Part shown: one piece after another, positions 52,339 through 64,000 of the stretch
Layout of the letters: the number at the start of each line of letters is the position of its first letter
Numbering within the stretch: position 1 is the stretch's first letter
Source: Vespa crabro
Taxonomy: Eukaryota; Arthropoda; Insecta; Hymenoptera; Vespidae
Length of the DNA stretch: 64,000 bases
Assembly: GCF_910589235.1 (NCBI RefSeq)
Contig: NC_060958.1
Coordinates: 11,467,437 to 11,531,436 of the forward strand
Direction: 5' to 3'
Notes under the pieces: model-generated
Told to the model about the DNA's origin: nothing
The model's input: the letters and a program-made list of their open reading frames with translations, nothing else
The model's database searches: none
Translations under genes and position numbers: made by a program

Positions 52339-53332
52339 GTGAGTTTTCTCGTTTCACGATGTGCGCAGCACCACTTCGAAATTGAATTAATGAAATTACC
52401 CTTGCGGCCCTTCTGGAGTTACCCTTCGCGTTTTATTATTATTTTTTGTCCTCGCTAGGGAAATGGGGTGACCTTAAAAGACGACTTTTCTCTTTTCTCT
52501 CTCTTTTTTTTTCTTTTTTTTTTTTTTTTTCTTTTTACTTTACGTACGTAAACAGACTTATACGTAAGAAAGAAAGTTATTTAGAAGATTGCTTAATCTT
52601 TGTGGTACAATTACATTATATGATCTAATGAAAAAATGTCACGAATATCGTGCGGTGCGAGATGATAAGAGAAGAAGATATCTTTTTCTTCTTTCTTTTT
52701 CTCTTTCTCTCTTGATATTGAACGAGAAATCAATTTTAGCACGGTAGATCCTTTTCCAAAGAAGACCCAATCAGCGGCGATGCCGTTGCTTGGAAAAACG
52801 AAAAGAAAATCTTCAGACTCTGCCAAGTCGTTGGGCATTGAAAACGAGAGAGAGAGAGAGAGAGAAAGAGAGATAGAGAAAGAGAAAGAAAATAAAGAAT
52901 CCTTCCCAGCCGTCCTCCGAGTAATCGCGTCTTTTTCTCAAGCGAAAGCGTAATATTCGTCCCTATCGTGTAGACGTAAAGGACGACAACTTTTTCATTT
53001 CGCGATGTTTGACCTCGGATTAATTTCCTTCAATACTTGCCGTTAAGGTGAATATGGTGATAAACTTAGGGATATTGATATTTCGACGAAAAAACATACT
53101 TACACCATTCTCACACACACACATATGTATATTTACGTAGATATATGTGCGTGTGTACAGGTAGTATGAAGATTTTTTACTTTGAAAGAAACAATTTTGT
53201 ATGATCGCGGTGTTGTTAATTTGTTCGAAAAGAAAACGATTTCGTATATTTTTGAAATCGATAGTTCCTTCCTAGTATGGAATGTATGTGTCTACATAAA
53301 CCGAACGTAGAATTTTTATCGTTTACTTGCAG

Positions 53333-53463
53333 CGGCATGTCGGTTCTCCCTCTGTATAGGCTCTACGCTTTTTTCTTTGTTTTCTTTTGGAGGAACAACG
53401 CTGCAGCAACTAGGCTCGCATGTTCCGCGATTCGAACGAGTGGTTGGGAAACGATAACGGCAA
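53333..53463 (+). CDS. Candidate first coding exon with a hydrophobic N-terminus
   Basis: After a good acceptor (TTTACTTGCAG) the first ATG (53337) opens MSVLPLYRLYAFFFVFFW, then polar sequence, to a donor-like GCAA/GTGAGA at 53463. The hydrophobic start could be a signal peptide or anchor. It lies downstream of the probable untranslated exon at 52147-52338, so the two could be successive exons of one gene continuing to the right. The donor lies at the edge of a GA microsatellite, which weakens the case. Downstream exons were not identified; the retrotransposon insertion would lie in the next intron. Confidence 0.3.
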
Positions 53464-53800
53464 GTGAGAGAGAGAGAGAGAGAGAGGGAGGGGGGATATC
53501 GCGTACCAGATAAATCAGGAATAGAACGCTGCTAGTCGAAAAAGACATCTCTAATTTATAGACTAAATCGTACACGTATCGCGTATTCGTGCCATTATAG
53601 CGCCATTATTGGATCTCTGAGCGATAGTAATTACAACGGGACGCATCGTCGTTGCTTCTATCCTCGTCAATGGCACAGCGCCGCGTCGATAATTAAATTA
53701 TCGAAAGCATCCACCATTTCTCCCGATACATCGTACGCGTTCCTTTTCATGCCAAGCTTTGACGTTTATTTATTAGTAAACGAGATAAACGAGCTTCCGT

Positions 53801-53816
53801 AGTAGTTATAATCCGT
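53801..53816 (+). repeat. Target-site duplication, left copy (16 bp)
   Basis: AGTAGTTATAATCCGT is repeated exactly at 57687-57702, on the two sides of the retrotransposon. Confidence 0.9.
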
Positions 53817-54151
53817 TGTGCCCGGTTACAAAGCCTAGGACAGACCTATGCTATGTCTGTGGGAAGCCGGGCCACTTGGTCAAGACATGCACGGGTAAAA
53901 CAACGTGTCCGGTTTGTGCAGACGCTGGCCGGAAGCCGACCAACCACCGTGCCGGTTCTTGGGAGTGCTGGGTAGTGCCTTCTAGAAAATGGATAGACAA
54001 GGTTTTCGGGAGGGCACCAAATGTTTGCCTTGAAACAATCGGAAAAGACCCGCATAAGGTCGCGAAGAAAACTACACTTAGGACAGTGAAAGTGATCGAG
54101 AAGGAAAGGGTGCATGAAGACATGGAGGTGGAATATCGGGCATCTCAATAG
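53817..54151 (+). pseudogene. ORF1 (gag-like) fragment of the R1-clade element
   Basis: Only the last ~110 codons remain. The first knuckle is CYVCGKPGHLVKTC (CX2CX4HX4C). A second, CPVC...NH...C, with wider spacing, follows, as in R1-clade ORF1 proteins, which bind RNA and help carry the element to its target. There is no start codon of its own, because the element is truncated here. The stop is TAG at 54149-54151, 29 bases before the ORF2 start. Confidence 0.85.
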
Positions 54152-54180
54152 GTCTAGAAGCAACAGAAGGCCCATAGACA

Positions 54181-57100
54181 ATGACCTCTGCTGTTCTACA
54201 GATAAACCTGAACCATGCACGCAAGGCGCAGAAATTGCTGGAACAGCGCATGCGCAAGAACAGGGAAGAGATTGCGATCATTGCGGAGCCGTGGTTGGTT
54301 CCTCCTGGGGATAAGAAGTGGTTCTCATCCCTGGGAGAGACTCCACTCTCTGCGGTGCTTGTGGGTGAAGGTGGAAGACCCTGTCGCCTGGTGGATCGGG
54401 GCCGTTTTTACGTAGCCGTCAAATGGGGGGACTCGCTGGTAGTTTCAGTCTACTTTCCGCCCAGCAAGAACATTAACATGTTTTATAGTCTTCTTGATGA
54501 GCTCGAAGAGCTCTTAGGAAAATTCCCCGCTCACCCAGCGCTGGTGGCTGGCGACTTTAATGCCCGGTTCAACAGATGGGACCTGGAAGGCAGGAATAAC
54601 CGCAGGGGTAAGTTGCTCTGCCTCTGGGCCAACAAAATGAACTTGGATCTGCTGAGCCAGGTTGGCTGTCCCACGTGCATTCGATCGCAGGGGTCGAGCG
54701 TTATAGATCTAACGTGGGGCACATCAAAAGCTAGCGCCCGCCTCTCGAACTGGAGGGTGGATAAGGCTGAGTCCTTGTCGGACCATTTATATATTAGATT
54801 TAACTATAGTCACAAGGCCACAGGGGTCCGAAATTCTCTCCCACAACATAAAAAGCCCCCTCGTTGGGAGGTTAACTCCCTGGATGAGGATTGCTTGGTC
54901 CTCATTTCAGGGAAGTGGACGAGTGAAACTATGTGCGAGGATAATAGGGCCAGTGCGGGCTGTGCAGACAAATTTGTGAAATGGGCACAGTCTACACTGA
55001 AACAAGCGTGCGACATGACCATGTCCCAGGTGAGGGGACAAACCAGCGGTAGTAAAAGTACTTACTGGTGTTCGGACAAATTAACGAACCTTAGGGACGT
55101 TGCGACGCCCACAGTAAGGAAAATTTCCAGAGTCAGGAAAAGGAAGAACAGGGAGGAAATAGTGCGGTTCTGGGCGCCCGGTTCTGGACACCCGATTCTG
55201 GACCCCCTAAGGAACGCAAAGAGGACATCGACTAAGGCTTCAAGGAAGCCAAGAAGAACTCCTGGAGAGATCTGCTGGACTTTATAGAGGATGATCCATG
55301 GGGCAGACCTTACAAATTGGTCTTGGGAAAACTCAGGCCTTATGCCCCATCAGTAACTGAAACCGTGGAAGATGAGGTACTGGAGAATATCCTCTCTGAA
55401 TTATTCCCAGGAGGACCGGGAACTAATGAGCCGTAAGAACCTACACTCTCAGAGGTGACTATCTCTGCGGAGGAGGTCTTGGCTGCCGCCAGGAAAGGAA
55501 AAGGAAGGAAGGGACTGGATGGGATACCGGGTGTGGTTGTGCGTGCTGGGGAAACTATTCGAGCGCGTAGTTGTTGGCCGGATCAACAGCTTCTTAGAAG
55601 AGACTCGGACCCTGGCGCCATCGCAGTGTGGGTTTAGGACGGGCAGATCTACTGTAGATGCCGTCCTCGATGTTAAAAAATTTGTGGAGGCATCGACGCG
55701 GAACAGGAAAGTGGTTATCCTGGTGAGTCTAGATATCTCTAACGCTTTCAACTCCTTGCCGTGGGCCGTTTTCGTTAGGGCGTTGGAGCGAAAAAACTTT
55801 TCACGCTACCTGGTGAGCATCATCAGGAGTTATTTAGACAATCGCGCCATAACATATACAGACAGACATGGACGCGCCGTGGAAAGACAAGTGTATTGTG
55901 GGATCCCACAGGGATCCGTTTTGGGCCCTACGTTGTCGAACATTGCCTATGACAGTGTCCTTCGAACCTCGATGCCAGGTGGCTCCTGTGTTATCTGCTA
56001 TGCGGATGACACGGCCCTCCTGTCATCGTGATGGGACCTGTCTCAGGCTATCATGAACATCGAGCGGGACTTGGACGTTTTGGTGGAGGGATTGAGTCTT
56101 AAAGTGGCGCCGCAAAAGACGGAGGCCATGGCCTTCCCTGCCTTTGCCTTCTGCAGACGCAGGAATGTTCCGCCCCCTAAGATTTGCCTTAGAGGGGTTT
56201 GCATAGTAATTAGAACCAGTGTTAAATACCTGGGCATAGTAATAGATTCAAGAATGTCGTTCAAGCCCCACTTCGAGGCCCTAATCCCTAAAGTGGAGGG
56301 TATCCTCCGGTCTCTTAGGAGGCTCCTTTCGAACCTTCATGGACCGGGGAGAAGAAGCGACGCCTTCTACAGCGGCGTGACCCACTTGGTGCTCCTTTAT
56401 GGGGCGCCGGTGTGATGGCGCGCCGTCGTGGAAGACATGAGGATCGGGCGGGCTGTTCGGAGACTCCAGAGAAAGGTGGCGATCCGGGTGTATTGTGCTT
56501 ATAGAACGGTCTCCTTCCACGCGGCTATGATGATTGCGGGGATTATTCCTCTCGTTCATCTAACACCCCAGCTGGCGGAGACGTATGCGGCTGTTAGGGA
56601 CGCGGAGGAACCTGTTCCCCCGTGTACTAAGGCTGTATTGGATGCTTTTGCCAGAAGGAGGGCAATAGAAGCGTGGAAGGCTGAGGAACTTTGGCTCGCA
56701 AGAGCACCAGCAGTAACGGGAGTGCGTGAGAGGGCGGCTATTGCCGAATGGTTAGCCGAGTGGATTGGGAGGACGTTCTCTATCGGAACGACATTTTACA
56801 TCACACAGCTGATGACTGGCCATAGCTGTTTCTCGGTGTACTTAAATAAGATCAGAAAAATTCCCTCCCGACGTTGTTTCCACTGCGGGGGGAGTGAGGA
56901 TACGGCGGAGCACACCCTGGTCGACTGCCCGGCGTGAACGGATGCCAGGAATGAGCTGATCGGTGCGATGGGGAGAGGGCAGCTAACCCTTCCCATGATA
57001 GTCAGGGTTTCCCTGACTGTCCCGGGGGAATGGGCGGCCTTCCAAACCTTCTCAGGGCGGGTCATGCGTGCAAAGGAGGACGCTAAGAGGCGCAGGGAAC

Positions 57101-57267
57101 GGACGCAAGAAGAAGGACGTATGAGTGAGCGTGCGGGTGTGTATGTAGACAGGAGTATGAACGATAGGCCGCATAGGAGAGTAGCTCCAGTGCGGCCACC
57201 TCGGGCAAGGCTCCGAGCGGCTCAGGCGGCGCCTGACTCACGCGTCGCTTCCCTCTTGGTGTTGTGA
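54181..57267 (+). pseudogene. ORF2 (endonuclease-reverse transcriptase) of the R1-clade element, broken
   Basis: ORF2 starts at ATG 54181. The endonuclease occupies the first ~230 codons, with IIAEPW, VAGDFNARF, SVIDLTW and LSDHLYI. The frame is lost at about 55190-55235, and the next frame meets a stop at 55434. Near 55535 the sequence jumps from GLDGIPG to LGKLFERVVV, so a block of the reverse-transcriptase fingers (probably several dozen codons) is missing. The palm motifs SLDISNAFN, GIPQGSVLGP and CYADD remain. Three in-frame TGA codons interrupt the rest (56029, 56413 and 56935); the last two precede or replace positions where tryptophan is expected. The C-terminal knuckle HCGG...HTLVDCP is intact. 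It cannot make a working enzyme. Confidence 0.88.
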
Positions 57268-57686
57268 GTGTGTGTATACGAACGTGAATGGGCCTGGTCG
57301 GAGCACCATAGGGTGGGGATCGGGCCAATATGTTTGTATATAGCTAGGGAGTAATTGCGTCTCCGGGGGCTTGTGGGCCTCTGTTGAGTGCGCCGTATTT
57401 AGTTGCGGTATGAATGTAGATGAATGAATGAGAGCAAGGCGAATATCGGCCTGGCTCACTGAGGAGGGGTACTGGGCGAATTTGAAATACGCTTATGCGC
57501 GATACCGTCCACGCCCTCTCTCCTCAGCGTGTTAGTAATAAGTATTGGGAGGTTTTTTAGTCGGTAGGTGATCCGAACCCGAGAGGATGCTCAGGCCGGT
57601 TGAATCCGACACTCTCCTGAGTAGCGGGCTCAGGGGGCCTATGAAGGTTTTTCCTCCTGACGAAACAAAAAAAAAAAAAAAAAAGA
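57268..57686 (+). other. 3' untranslated region and poly(A) tail of the retrotransposon
   Basis: A GC-rich, non-coding tail ends in an A run (57665-57684) just before the right target-site duplication. The tail supports insertion by target-primed reverse transcription of an RNA copy. Confidence 0.8.
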
Positions 57687-57702
57687 AGTAGTTATAATCC
57701 GT
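57687..57702 (+). repeat. Target-site duplication, right copy (16 bp)
   Basis: An exact copy of the left duplication at 53801-53816. The single copy before insertion would read straight into the flanking AT-rich DNA. Confidence 0.9.
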
Positions 57703-60418
57703 GTTGAAGGAATGCGCTAGCTAAGTTTTATTTTCCAAAGGTATCATCTTGAGAGCGTGCTTATACTTTGTTAAAGGAAAGAGAGTAGTTATTTTTCTTA
57801 GAAGTAACAGTAATAGCAGAGGAATAAGAGAAGACTGAGAGAAAGAGAACGACTCGAAAATCTCTGGATTACGATTTATCTACGCGAAGATATTAAATTC
57901 CTCGATAGAGCTGGGACGAGGGGATAAAATAGTCGTGAGCATAATTTTCTGCACAAGTGAAAAGCGCGAGGGAGATATATATATATACATATAGAAGTAG
58001 AGAGAGAGAGAGACGCGTTGAGACGTTGAGATTTCTGCGAATTTCCGGATTTCGAATCTTTAAATTTGCTCCACTCGTTGAGAGGAAGACGATATACATA
58101 ACTGATATCGCGAGAAAGAAAATTTAAGGTTACTCATCTCCGTTTTTATTCGATAGTTCGTAAAAAAACATAGGATCGAATACGATGATAGGAGATATAA
58201 CAATACGCGATGCGATAATGCGTTTACTTTTATATTTTGCGTGTACTTTTTTTTTTTTTTTTTTTTTTTTCTTTAGTAGTTCGTAGTTCGATTCGATTTC
58301 GAGTTTCGAGACAAATTTATTCGGTATCGGTCCTATATTGTAGTTTTCTATGATTCTATGTAATCGAACGATTACAAGGGTAGAATTTACTAAAGTCGTA
58401 TTAAGTAGCTTATGAAGATTATCGTTAGTTGGAAGGATCATAAAATAGTTAAAACGTTTCACGCTCGCAAGGATTATAAATCGAGTTTGGATAATGATAC
58501 ATAATGGATAGTTCGCCACCTCCATCCCACCCCATCCTCCCACCACTCTCCTCATTCCTCCTTTTATTTGGCTCTTGTTCATACTTTTGGTATAACCTGT
58601 TCTGCATAAAATAGGTGCGACCTGGGTGAGACCACCGGCATAACGATTATTCACGCTTACCGCCCTTTTGCGCGTTTCGCGTATTAAGTCCTTCGACGTG
58701 AACCGAATTCTACTTTTTGAACGTGGCTACGAGACTTTCTTTCCTCGGCAACCATTTTCTCTTTCTCTCGTTGAAATTTTTCAGCACGTATTTCGCGAGT
58801 CCTCTGTGTGTGTGTGTGTGTGCGCGCGCGCGCGTGTGTGTGGTCTGGCTGCGAGTAACGATAACGTTTCGAAAACTTTAATATATCTCGTCGAATGATT
58901 TGCGATCGTAAATGGGTTGCGTCTGGGTTGCGAAAAATCTTCCTACCTATATCCCCGATGCCTTTTAATACCCCTCGACCGTCCTTTCTTCTCGATTTAC
59001 TACGAGAAAGCTTGAGAACGAAGGACACGTTTTTCATCCTTCCATTTTCCCACTCAGGTTAGATCCCCAGCGTATGTTCGCTTCGGGGACTTCCGCCTAC
59101 GCGATATGCGACAACAGAGTAGTCGAGGGAAGGAAGTTTTCAAGAAAAGAAGCCGATTAAGAGCCAAGCTAGGAGAGAAAGACAAGGAGCGTGGTAAACG
59201 ATAAGGACTTTCCGAAATCCAGCAGCGAACTCTAGTTGGCGCATTTGCTTCTTGGTATACACCGCGAGCCTCGCTCTTCGTTTTTCTTTTTTAACTTTAC
59301 TTTTTGACCTTCTTTTACACTCGACCGCACCCTCGCTTCCACCTTCCTTTCCCACCCTACTCTACGAACTTCTTTCCCTTCCGCTTTCTCTTTTCTTTTC
59401 CCTGCAAAACCCTTGAGAAAAGCGTCTTCCAAATTTTCATATATTATGCGAGTACTAGACATTGTCGACCGAGCCGAGCGGATGCATTTTTATCTTTTAT
59501 TCGACGACTTTACCAATTTCTTTTTCTTCCTTCTTCCTCCCACGCTACTCATCGAGCAGCCATTTTTCGGTAGGATGCTTTTACGTCTTTGAGCTTTTGT
59601 TCGAAAGAGATCCCCAATTGCTGACGTAAGACGATTTATTTTGTCGAGCCCGAGTGCTATTTTCAAAAGAGATTGTCGATTTCCAGGGTGGTCGTACGAT
59701 CCTACCAAGAGTATAAAATAGTTTAGAAGGTGCTTCTGGATTTCTGAATCTCGACGATTATACATATATCGATCTTGATTTTCCGTAGTAGCTACGAAAT
59801 AGAGAGAGGCAGACAGAAAGAGAGAGAGAGCAAAGTCAAATCGAATGTAACACTGGCTGCGCGATAGAAAAGGAAAGAAATAACAGAAGGTTCTGCCTGC
59901 GTTAAAAATATTCTATGTAGATTTACGATTTCCTCGAATATCTTGTCTGATATTCCGTGTTCCATTCCTCTTCCCTTTACTTACGTAGCATCTACGCTCT
60001 CGAGAGCTAACGGAATTGAAAACATAAAGCTTTCGCAGCGCCATTCGATTTATTTCTTCCGAAGGAATCTCTTCCCTTCCCGACAATTATTCGAAAGAGA
60101 TATCCGGTAAAAGAGCATAAACAAGAAAAGAAAAAAAGAAGAAGCACAAAACGTATCTTCTATCGGTGTGTAATTTTGATAATATATTCCCGCGTACAGG
60201 GGCATAAAAGCATTCAGTTTGCGTCCGAAAGGTGGCTCGAATACACCCTCCGATTTTCCTGATCAACGGCGCCACACCTGTTGGAGATGTTTCTCTCATG
60301 GCCAAGGCGAAGTAACGCGGAAATTGATTCAGAAGGTCATCAATCAAAAGTTGCGTTTTCTGGCCCGTCTGCCTTTTCTTCCTTTATTCGCGTTTTCGCA
60401 GCGTAACACGGCGCAGAA

Positions 60419-60458
<40 letters not shown>

Positions 60459-62017
60459 CACTCTTTTCTCGTCTCCTACTTTATAGGTTTAGGACGATCA
60501 AATAACATAACTCTTGATGCGAAAACATTGACAATTTTTCCAAAGAGCTTCCCAATATAATAGCGATCTATTTTTGCTAATGTTATGGAAATGAATCGTT
60601 CTAATTGTAAATGGATAATCTGGCCATTCTCTCTTATTGGATTCTCCTCGTTTGAGTTGCCCCATTGCCGCGGACTGTACATCGATCCAAAGCTCTCGGA
60701 ACTTTACATTCGGAATCGCCGATCGGAATTTCACGATATCAGAATAATTCGATGCTATCGTCGTCGGTAGAATAGAATTAATCTTCCTCTCCCGTCTTTT
60801 CGGCGAACAAAGACGGGGGTCAGTATTGAAACGGAAAGATTTCCTGTGACATTATTAAACGCGTATCCGAAAGATTATCGATTAAGGAAAAATTCTGGTG
60901 TAACAGATGCAAAGAAAGGCTGAACTTTGGATGTATGATATTATTGCGCAATTTATTACAGGATGTCTATAGAGAGAGAGAGAGAGAGAGAGAGAGTCGT
61001 TGAAATTATTTTTTAATATCCATTACACCAGACATAAAAATGGTCGATCGTTAAATTCCTCGTGTTTTTGCTCGAAAGAATTATCTTTGGGTAAAAAGCA
61101 ATTATATTAGCCATGAATTTAATATCTGCCGAGCGACCTTGATTGCGAGTCGGATGCATTCACCTTTCTCTCATCGTTTCGTTCATAGCTTTTTTTACGG
61201 TGCGTGCTCGTCCACTTTTTGTTTTTTCCTTTCTCGTTGCATTTCTCGTTCGATGTACGTAAATTTAGACAGATGTTCACTATGTTTTCAATCGAATCTA
61301 ACTGGCAGGAATGTAACTCTGCAGTTTTCTGTCAACTTTTCTTTTTTTTCTCTCTTCTCTCTCTCTTTTTTTATAACACGTTCGTCAAATTGGTCGTTAT
61401 TATTTTTAGTTTACGAGGAAAAATAAACAAAACTGTGTGTGTGTTAGTAAAAATGACAATTTCGAGCAATGGTACGAGAAAAAATGTGAAATCCATTATT
61501 TAGACAAGTATGATAGGTTTAGCGTTAAACATTGCTCGTTCTAGCGGACATAACGCACTGATATTCTCTGCCAACTAAGTTTTGTCCTCCGGAAGGTTCT
61601 TCGGTTACTTGTTAGGCGCGGTTAGAGGATGTCTTTACCCTCTTTTACTCGTCGAATTTACTTCCTCTTACTTTTATTTCGCCGAAATAAAAGCTTTGAA
61701 TCTTTTTCCTTTAGTTCTGCTTTTCCTTTTCCATCGGTCTTTGACGATAAGAACGGGAGACGACACTGTTAGCAGTAGTGGCAATGGCGATGGCCGCCGA
61801 CGTTGGCTGCCCCGGTACTGCAGCGTCGAAAAGAAACTTTTTCGTCGGTTAGCGTAATTACATTAAATATGTAAATCTGCAGGCTGCGTCGATGTGGGTC
61901 CATCGGTCGAAGTATAACTTTTTTCCGAGTATTACTATCTCGCGAGAAACGAATTTCCGTCACGTTCGATTGGAATTTTTCTTTTTCTTATTTCATAGAC
62001 TTTTTTTTCTCTTTATT

Positions 62018-62061
<44 letters not shown>

Positions 62062-63223
62062 GCTCTTTCTTTCTTTACTTCTCTTTCTTCGACTAACTTC
62101 ATTGTCTCTTCCTATTCTCCAGAGAGCTTCAACGCGATCGTAGCGATTGTGTGTCTATGTAAACGTTAACGAGTTTATCGTGTAGCCAAGTTTCATTAAT
62201 GTCATGGTTATTTATTTAAATAGGAAAAGAAGAGAAAAAATCGTGGGAAACGAAAGGATATTGGACGTTTCGAAGAAATATTCAAATCGAATCTGGCAAT
62301 GATAACGAATCCTCTATATATCGTTCGAAAATTTTCATTTAACCGAATGATATATATTTCCTCGTAACCGTCGGAAAGACACAAAGTGTCTTTGAAGAAG
62401 AAAGACGATTCTAAGGTTATTCGAAAATATCACAGATACAGGGAGAAACGCTTTATTATACCCCGTGGAATACAAGGCGTTATTCGACAAAATTAGATCC
62501 GAGAGAGTCGAGACTTATAAATCAATTCTGAACGCTCACAAAGTTTATCAAACTTAACATCCCTCTTAAGGAGTTCACTCGGCTAGTAGTACGTCGTCCC
62601 ACTTCTCTTTCTCGTTAATAAATGGAACGCGGTTAAGAAAGTTTACGAGATTAACGAATACGATACACCATAGAGATAGATCAATCGAATCTGCGAACCT
62701 AGCGTACAAACTATAAACGTCGTATAATGGAAAACTTTCGATGCCTAGGACTCTGTTAAATTCGAATAGCGACTTGGTCGAGGAATAAGATAACGTTGAA
62801 ACGATTGTAACAGATTTCATCGAGTCAATCAATTAGGCTAATTAGTTTCCAACATATCCTATAATATAGGATAATAACGTATGGCGAGAAGGAACTTTGG
62901 GTGGAACGATGTAAGCGCGCTTTTCGAAGAGAACTTTCAAATATGATTTATTAGCGGAGCACTAGAGTAAAGGGTCGCGGAGGAACTTTTTGTTCTCTCT
63001 GGAAGCACGGTTGAGGTGCGAAAACCGTAGTTGATACTAAAAAGTGGAAGGACAATAGTTTTCCTACGTAACGTTCGTTTTTCCGTTGAAGTATCCTCCG
63101 AAAACTCGGCCAATTTTTCCGTGTGCTCGCTCGGAATGTATTTCTTTTCTCTGCTTTTTTTTCTCTCAATCCCCTCCCTTCTATTTCTTTTTTTTTTTTT
63201 TTTTTTTTTTCCCTTTATTTCAG
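57703..63223. other. Mostly non-coding, with ambiguous open frames
   Basis: This region holds a (GT)n/(GC)n array near 58806-58840 and TC tracts at 60422-60455 and 62020-62057. A minus-strand frame of 174 codons at 58130-58654 includes PTNDNLHKLLNTTLVN but is interrupted by a poly-lysine run from a T homopolymer. Around 60.1-60.8 kb, frames on both strands look plausible and I cannot choose between them. Confidence 0.35.
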
Positions 63224-63531
63224 TTCTATCGTTTATCGTTATTAACAATAAGACGCGATCACATTCGATGTTAATGCGTAGTTTTCATGCTTCGGCATTG
63301 CGTCCGAACGAATTTCAAGCGGATGTTTCGGATTTTACTGGGAGTGCGAAGTATCAAAAACCGCACGGTCGATTCGTTCTCGAACGCGTGCACGCGCACA
63401 CGTGCGACTCCCATGTATGTACACCGAAATATAATAATTCGGGACGACCGTCGAGTACTAGATGCGTATCTATTTTAACGTATACCACATGCATTGCCGA
63501 TTCGCACGATACGACTTTACGTTATTGTTAA
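63224..63531 (+). CDS. Candidate terminal exon, unidentified
   Basis: An excellent acceptor, a run of more than 20 T then CCCTTTATTTCAG, opens a frame of about 102 codons to TAA. The two leading bases show that the exon completes a codon begun upstream. Residues include NEFQADVSDFTGSAKYQKPH and ERVHAHTCDSHVCTPKY, rich in histidine, cysteine and serine. A donor-like CAT/GTATGT inside the frame (about 63416) means the exon could end there. No partner exon or family was recognised. Its position fits a plus-strand gene that starts near 50-53 kb, but this link is speculative. Confidence 0.4.
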
Positions 63532-63652
63532 TATTTATTACTCCCAGTAGTCTCCTAATTCCAGGGAAAAGTAGCTACCATGTTATGTTTACGACTACTT
63601 GCAAAGGATAAGATCGAATCTTGGAAATTGGCAGTGGTGCGACAATGCATTA

Positions 63653-63677
63653 TAGAGAGAGAGAGAGAGAGAGAGAG
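63653..63677. repeat. (GA)n microsatellite
   Basis: A short pure GA run near the right edge of the window. Confidence 0.85.
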
Positions 63678-64000
63678 CACTTGGAATAGTCTCTCTTTCT
63701 CTTTTCCTTCCTCCCTGTATTTCTTGGTACAACTTGTGATCGATAAATTTGTCCACGGACGACTTAGTCCATTAGAATCCAGTCGAGCGTTTATCGACAC
63801 TTTCGCGTCTTCACGCCGGACTTTGAACGATAAACGCTACTCGTTACGGATTTAAATTCGCGCGTAAAATTGAGATTTGAAGAATTTCCTCTTGTATATC
63901 CATTTCTTGTTAGAATAGTGTCAAGCTCCCTTTTGAACATTCTATTGAGGAAAAAGAGTACATAGAAAGCAAAAAAAAAAAAAAAAAGAAAGCAAAAGAA

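Larger units (their letters stand above)
53817..57686 (+). mobile_element. 5'-truncated R1-clade non-LTR retrotransposon
   Basis: The element carries the end of ORF1 with CCHC zinc knuckles, then ORF2 with an apurinic-type endonuclease, a reverse transcriptase and a C-terminal CCHC motif, then a 3' untranslated region and a poly(A) tail. It begins abruptly inside ORF1 right after the left target-site duplication, the usual result of incomplete target-primed reverse transcription. The order of domains, EPW near the start of the endonuclease, GDFNA, LSDHLYI, GIPQGSVLGP, YADD and the HCGG-type C-terminal knuckle are typical of the R1 clade. It is not in rDNA here. The element is GC-richer than its flanks. 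An internal deletion, a frameshift and several stops make it inactive. Its exact 16-bp duplications suggest it inserted relatively recently. Confidence 0.93.

Noticed and set aside
53846..54281. Minus-strand frames inside the retrotransposon
   Set aside because: They are shadows of ORF1 and ORF2 in the GC-rich element.
58130..58654. 174-codon minus-strand frame
   Set aside because: Parts look protein-like, but it includes a poly-lysine run from a T homopolymer and has no convincing start, splice partner or motif. Kept only as a note.
1..64000. CRISPR array, bacterial operon or defence island
   Set aside because: All regular repeats are short microsatellites without spacers, and the genes have introns and poly(A) signals. 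The DNA is eukaryotic.

Overview
The window looks like nuclear DNA from an insect, most likely a hymenopteran (inference). It has AT-rich intergenic DNA, many long (GA)n/(TC)n microsatellites, intron-containing genes with short introns of about 55-80 bp, a mariner transposase relic, and a non-LTR retrotransposon of the arthropod R1 clade. I see no bacterial operons, CRISPR arrays, rRNA genes or convincing tRNA genes. Genes were modelled by hand from open frames, GT..AG splice sites and intron phase; nothing was aligned to a database.

Layout. 2.3-5.6 kb (minus): seven phase-consistent exons of a zinc-dependent membrane dipeptidase (DPEP family). The intron between its third and fourth modelled exons carries an opposite-strand scrap of mariner transposase. 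Its 5' end is not resolved; a phase-compatible exon lies at 16.9-17.0 kb. 5.6-22.9 kb is mostly non-coding and microsatellite-rich, with a GC-richer, exon-like patch at 12.8-13.3 kb. 22.94-25.12 kb (plus): a clean five-exon gene of 493 codons whose product I do not recognise, followed at once by AATAAA. 25-50 kb: scattered exon-like segments with good splice sites. The best are a minus-strand 3' gene end at 35.9-37.2 kb with a membrane-like segment, a plus-strand exon at 31.62 kb, a plus-strand pair at 44.7/46.3 kb and a set at 47.2-48.6 kb. 50.3-53.5 kb (plus): a promoter-like patch, a probable untranslated exon and a possible first coding exon. 53.80-57.70 kb: a 5'-truncated, decayed R1-clade retrotransposon between 16-bp target-site duplications. 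57.7-64 kb: mostly non-coding, with a strong terminal-exon candidate at 63.2 kb.

The secure items are the dipeptidase, the five-exon gene, the R1-clade insertion and the mariner relic. The other exons are leads. I found no clear new multi-gene system. The most interesting unknowns are the five-exon gene, with its ladder of alternative splice donors, and the minus-strand membrane-like gene.
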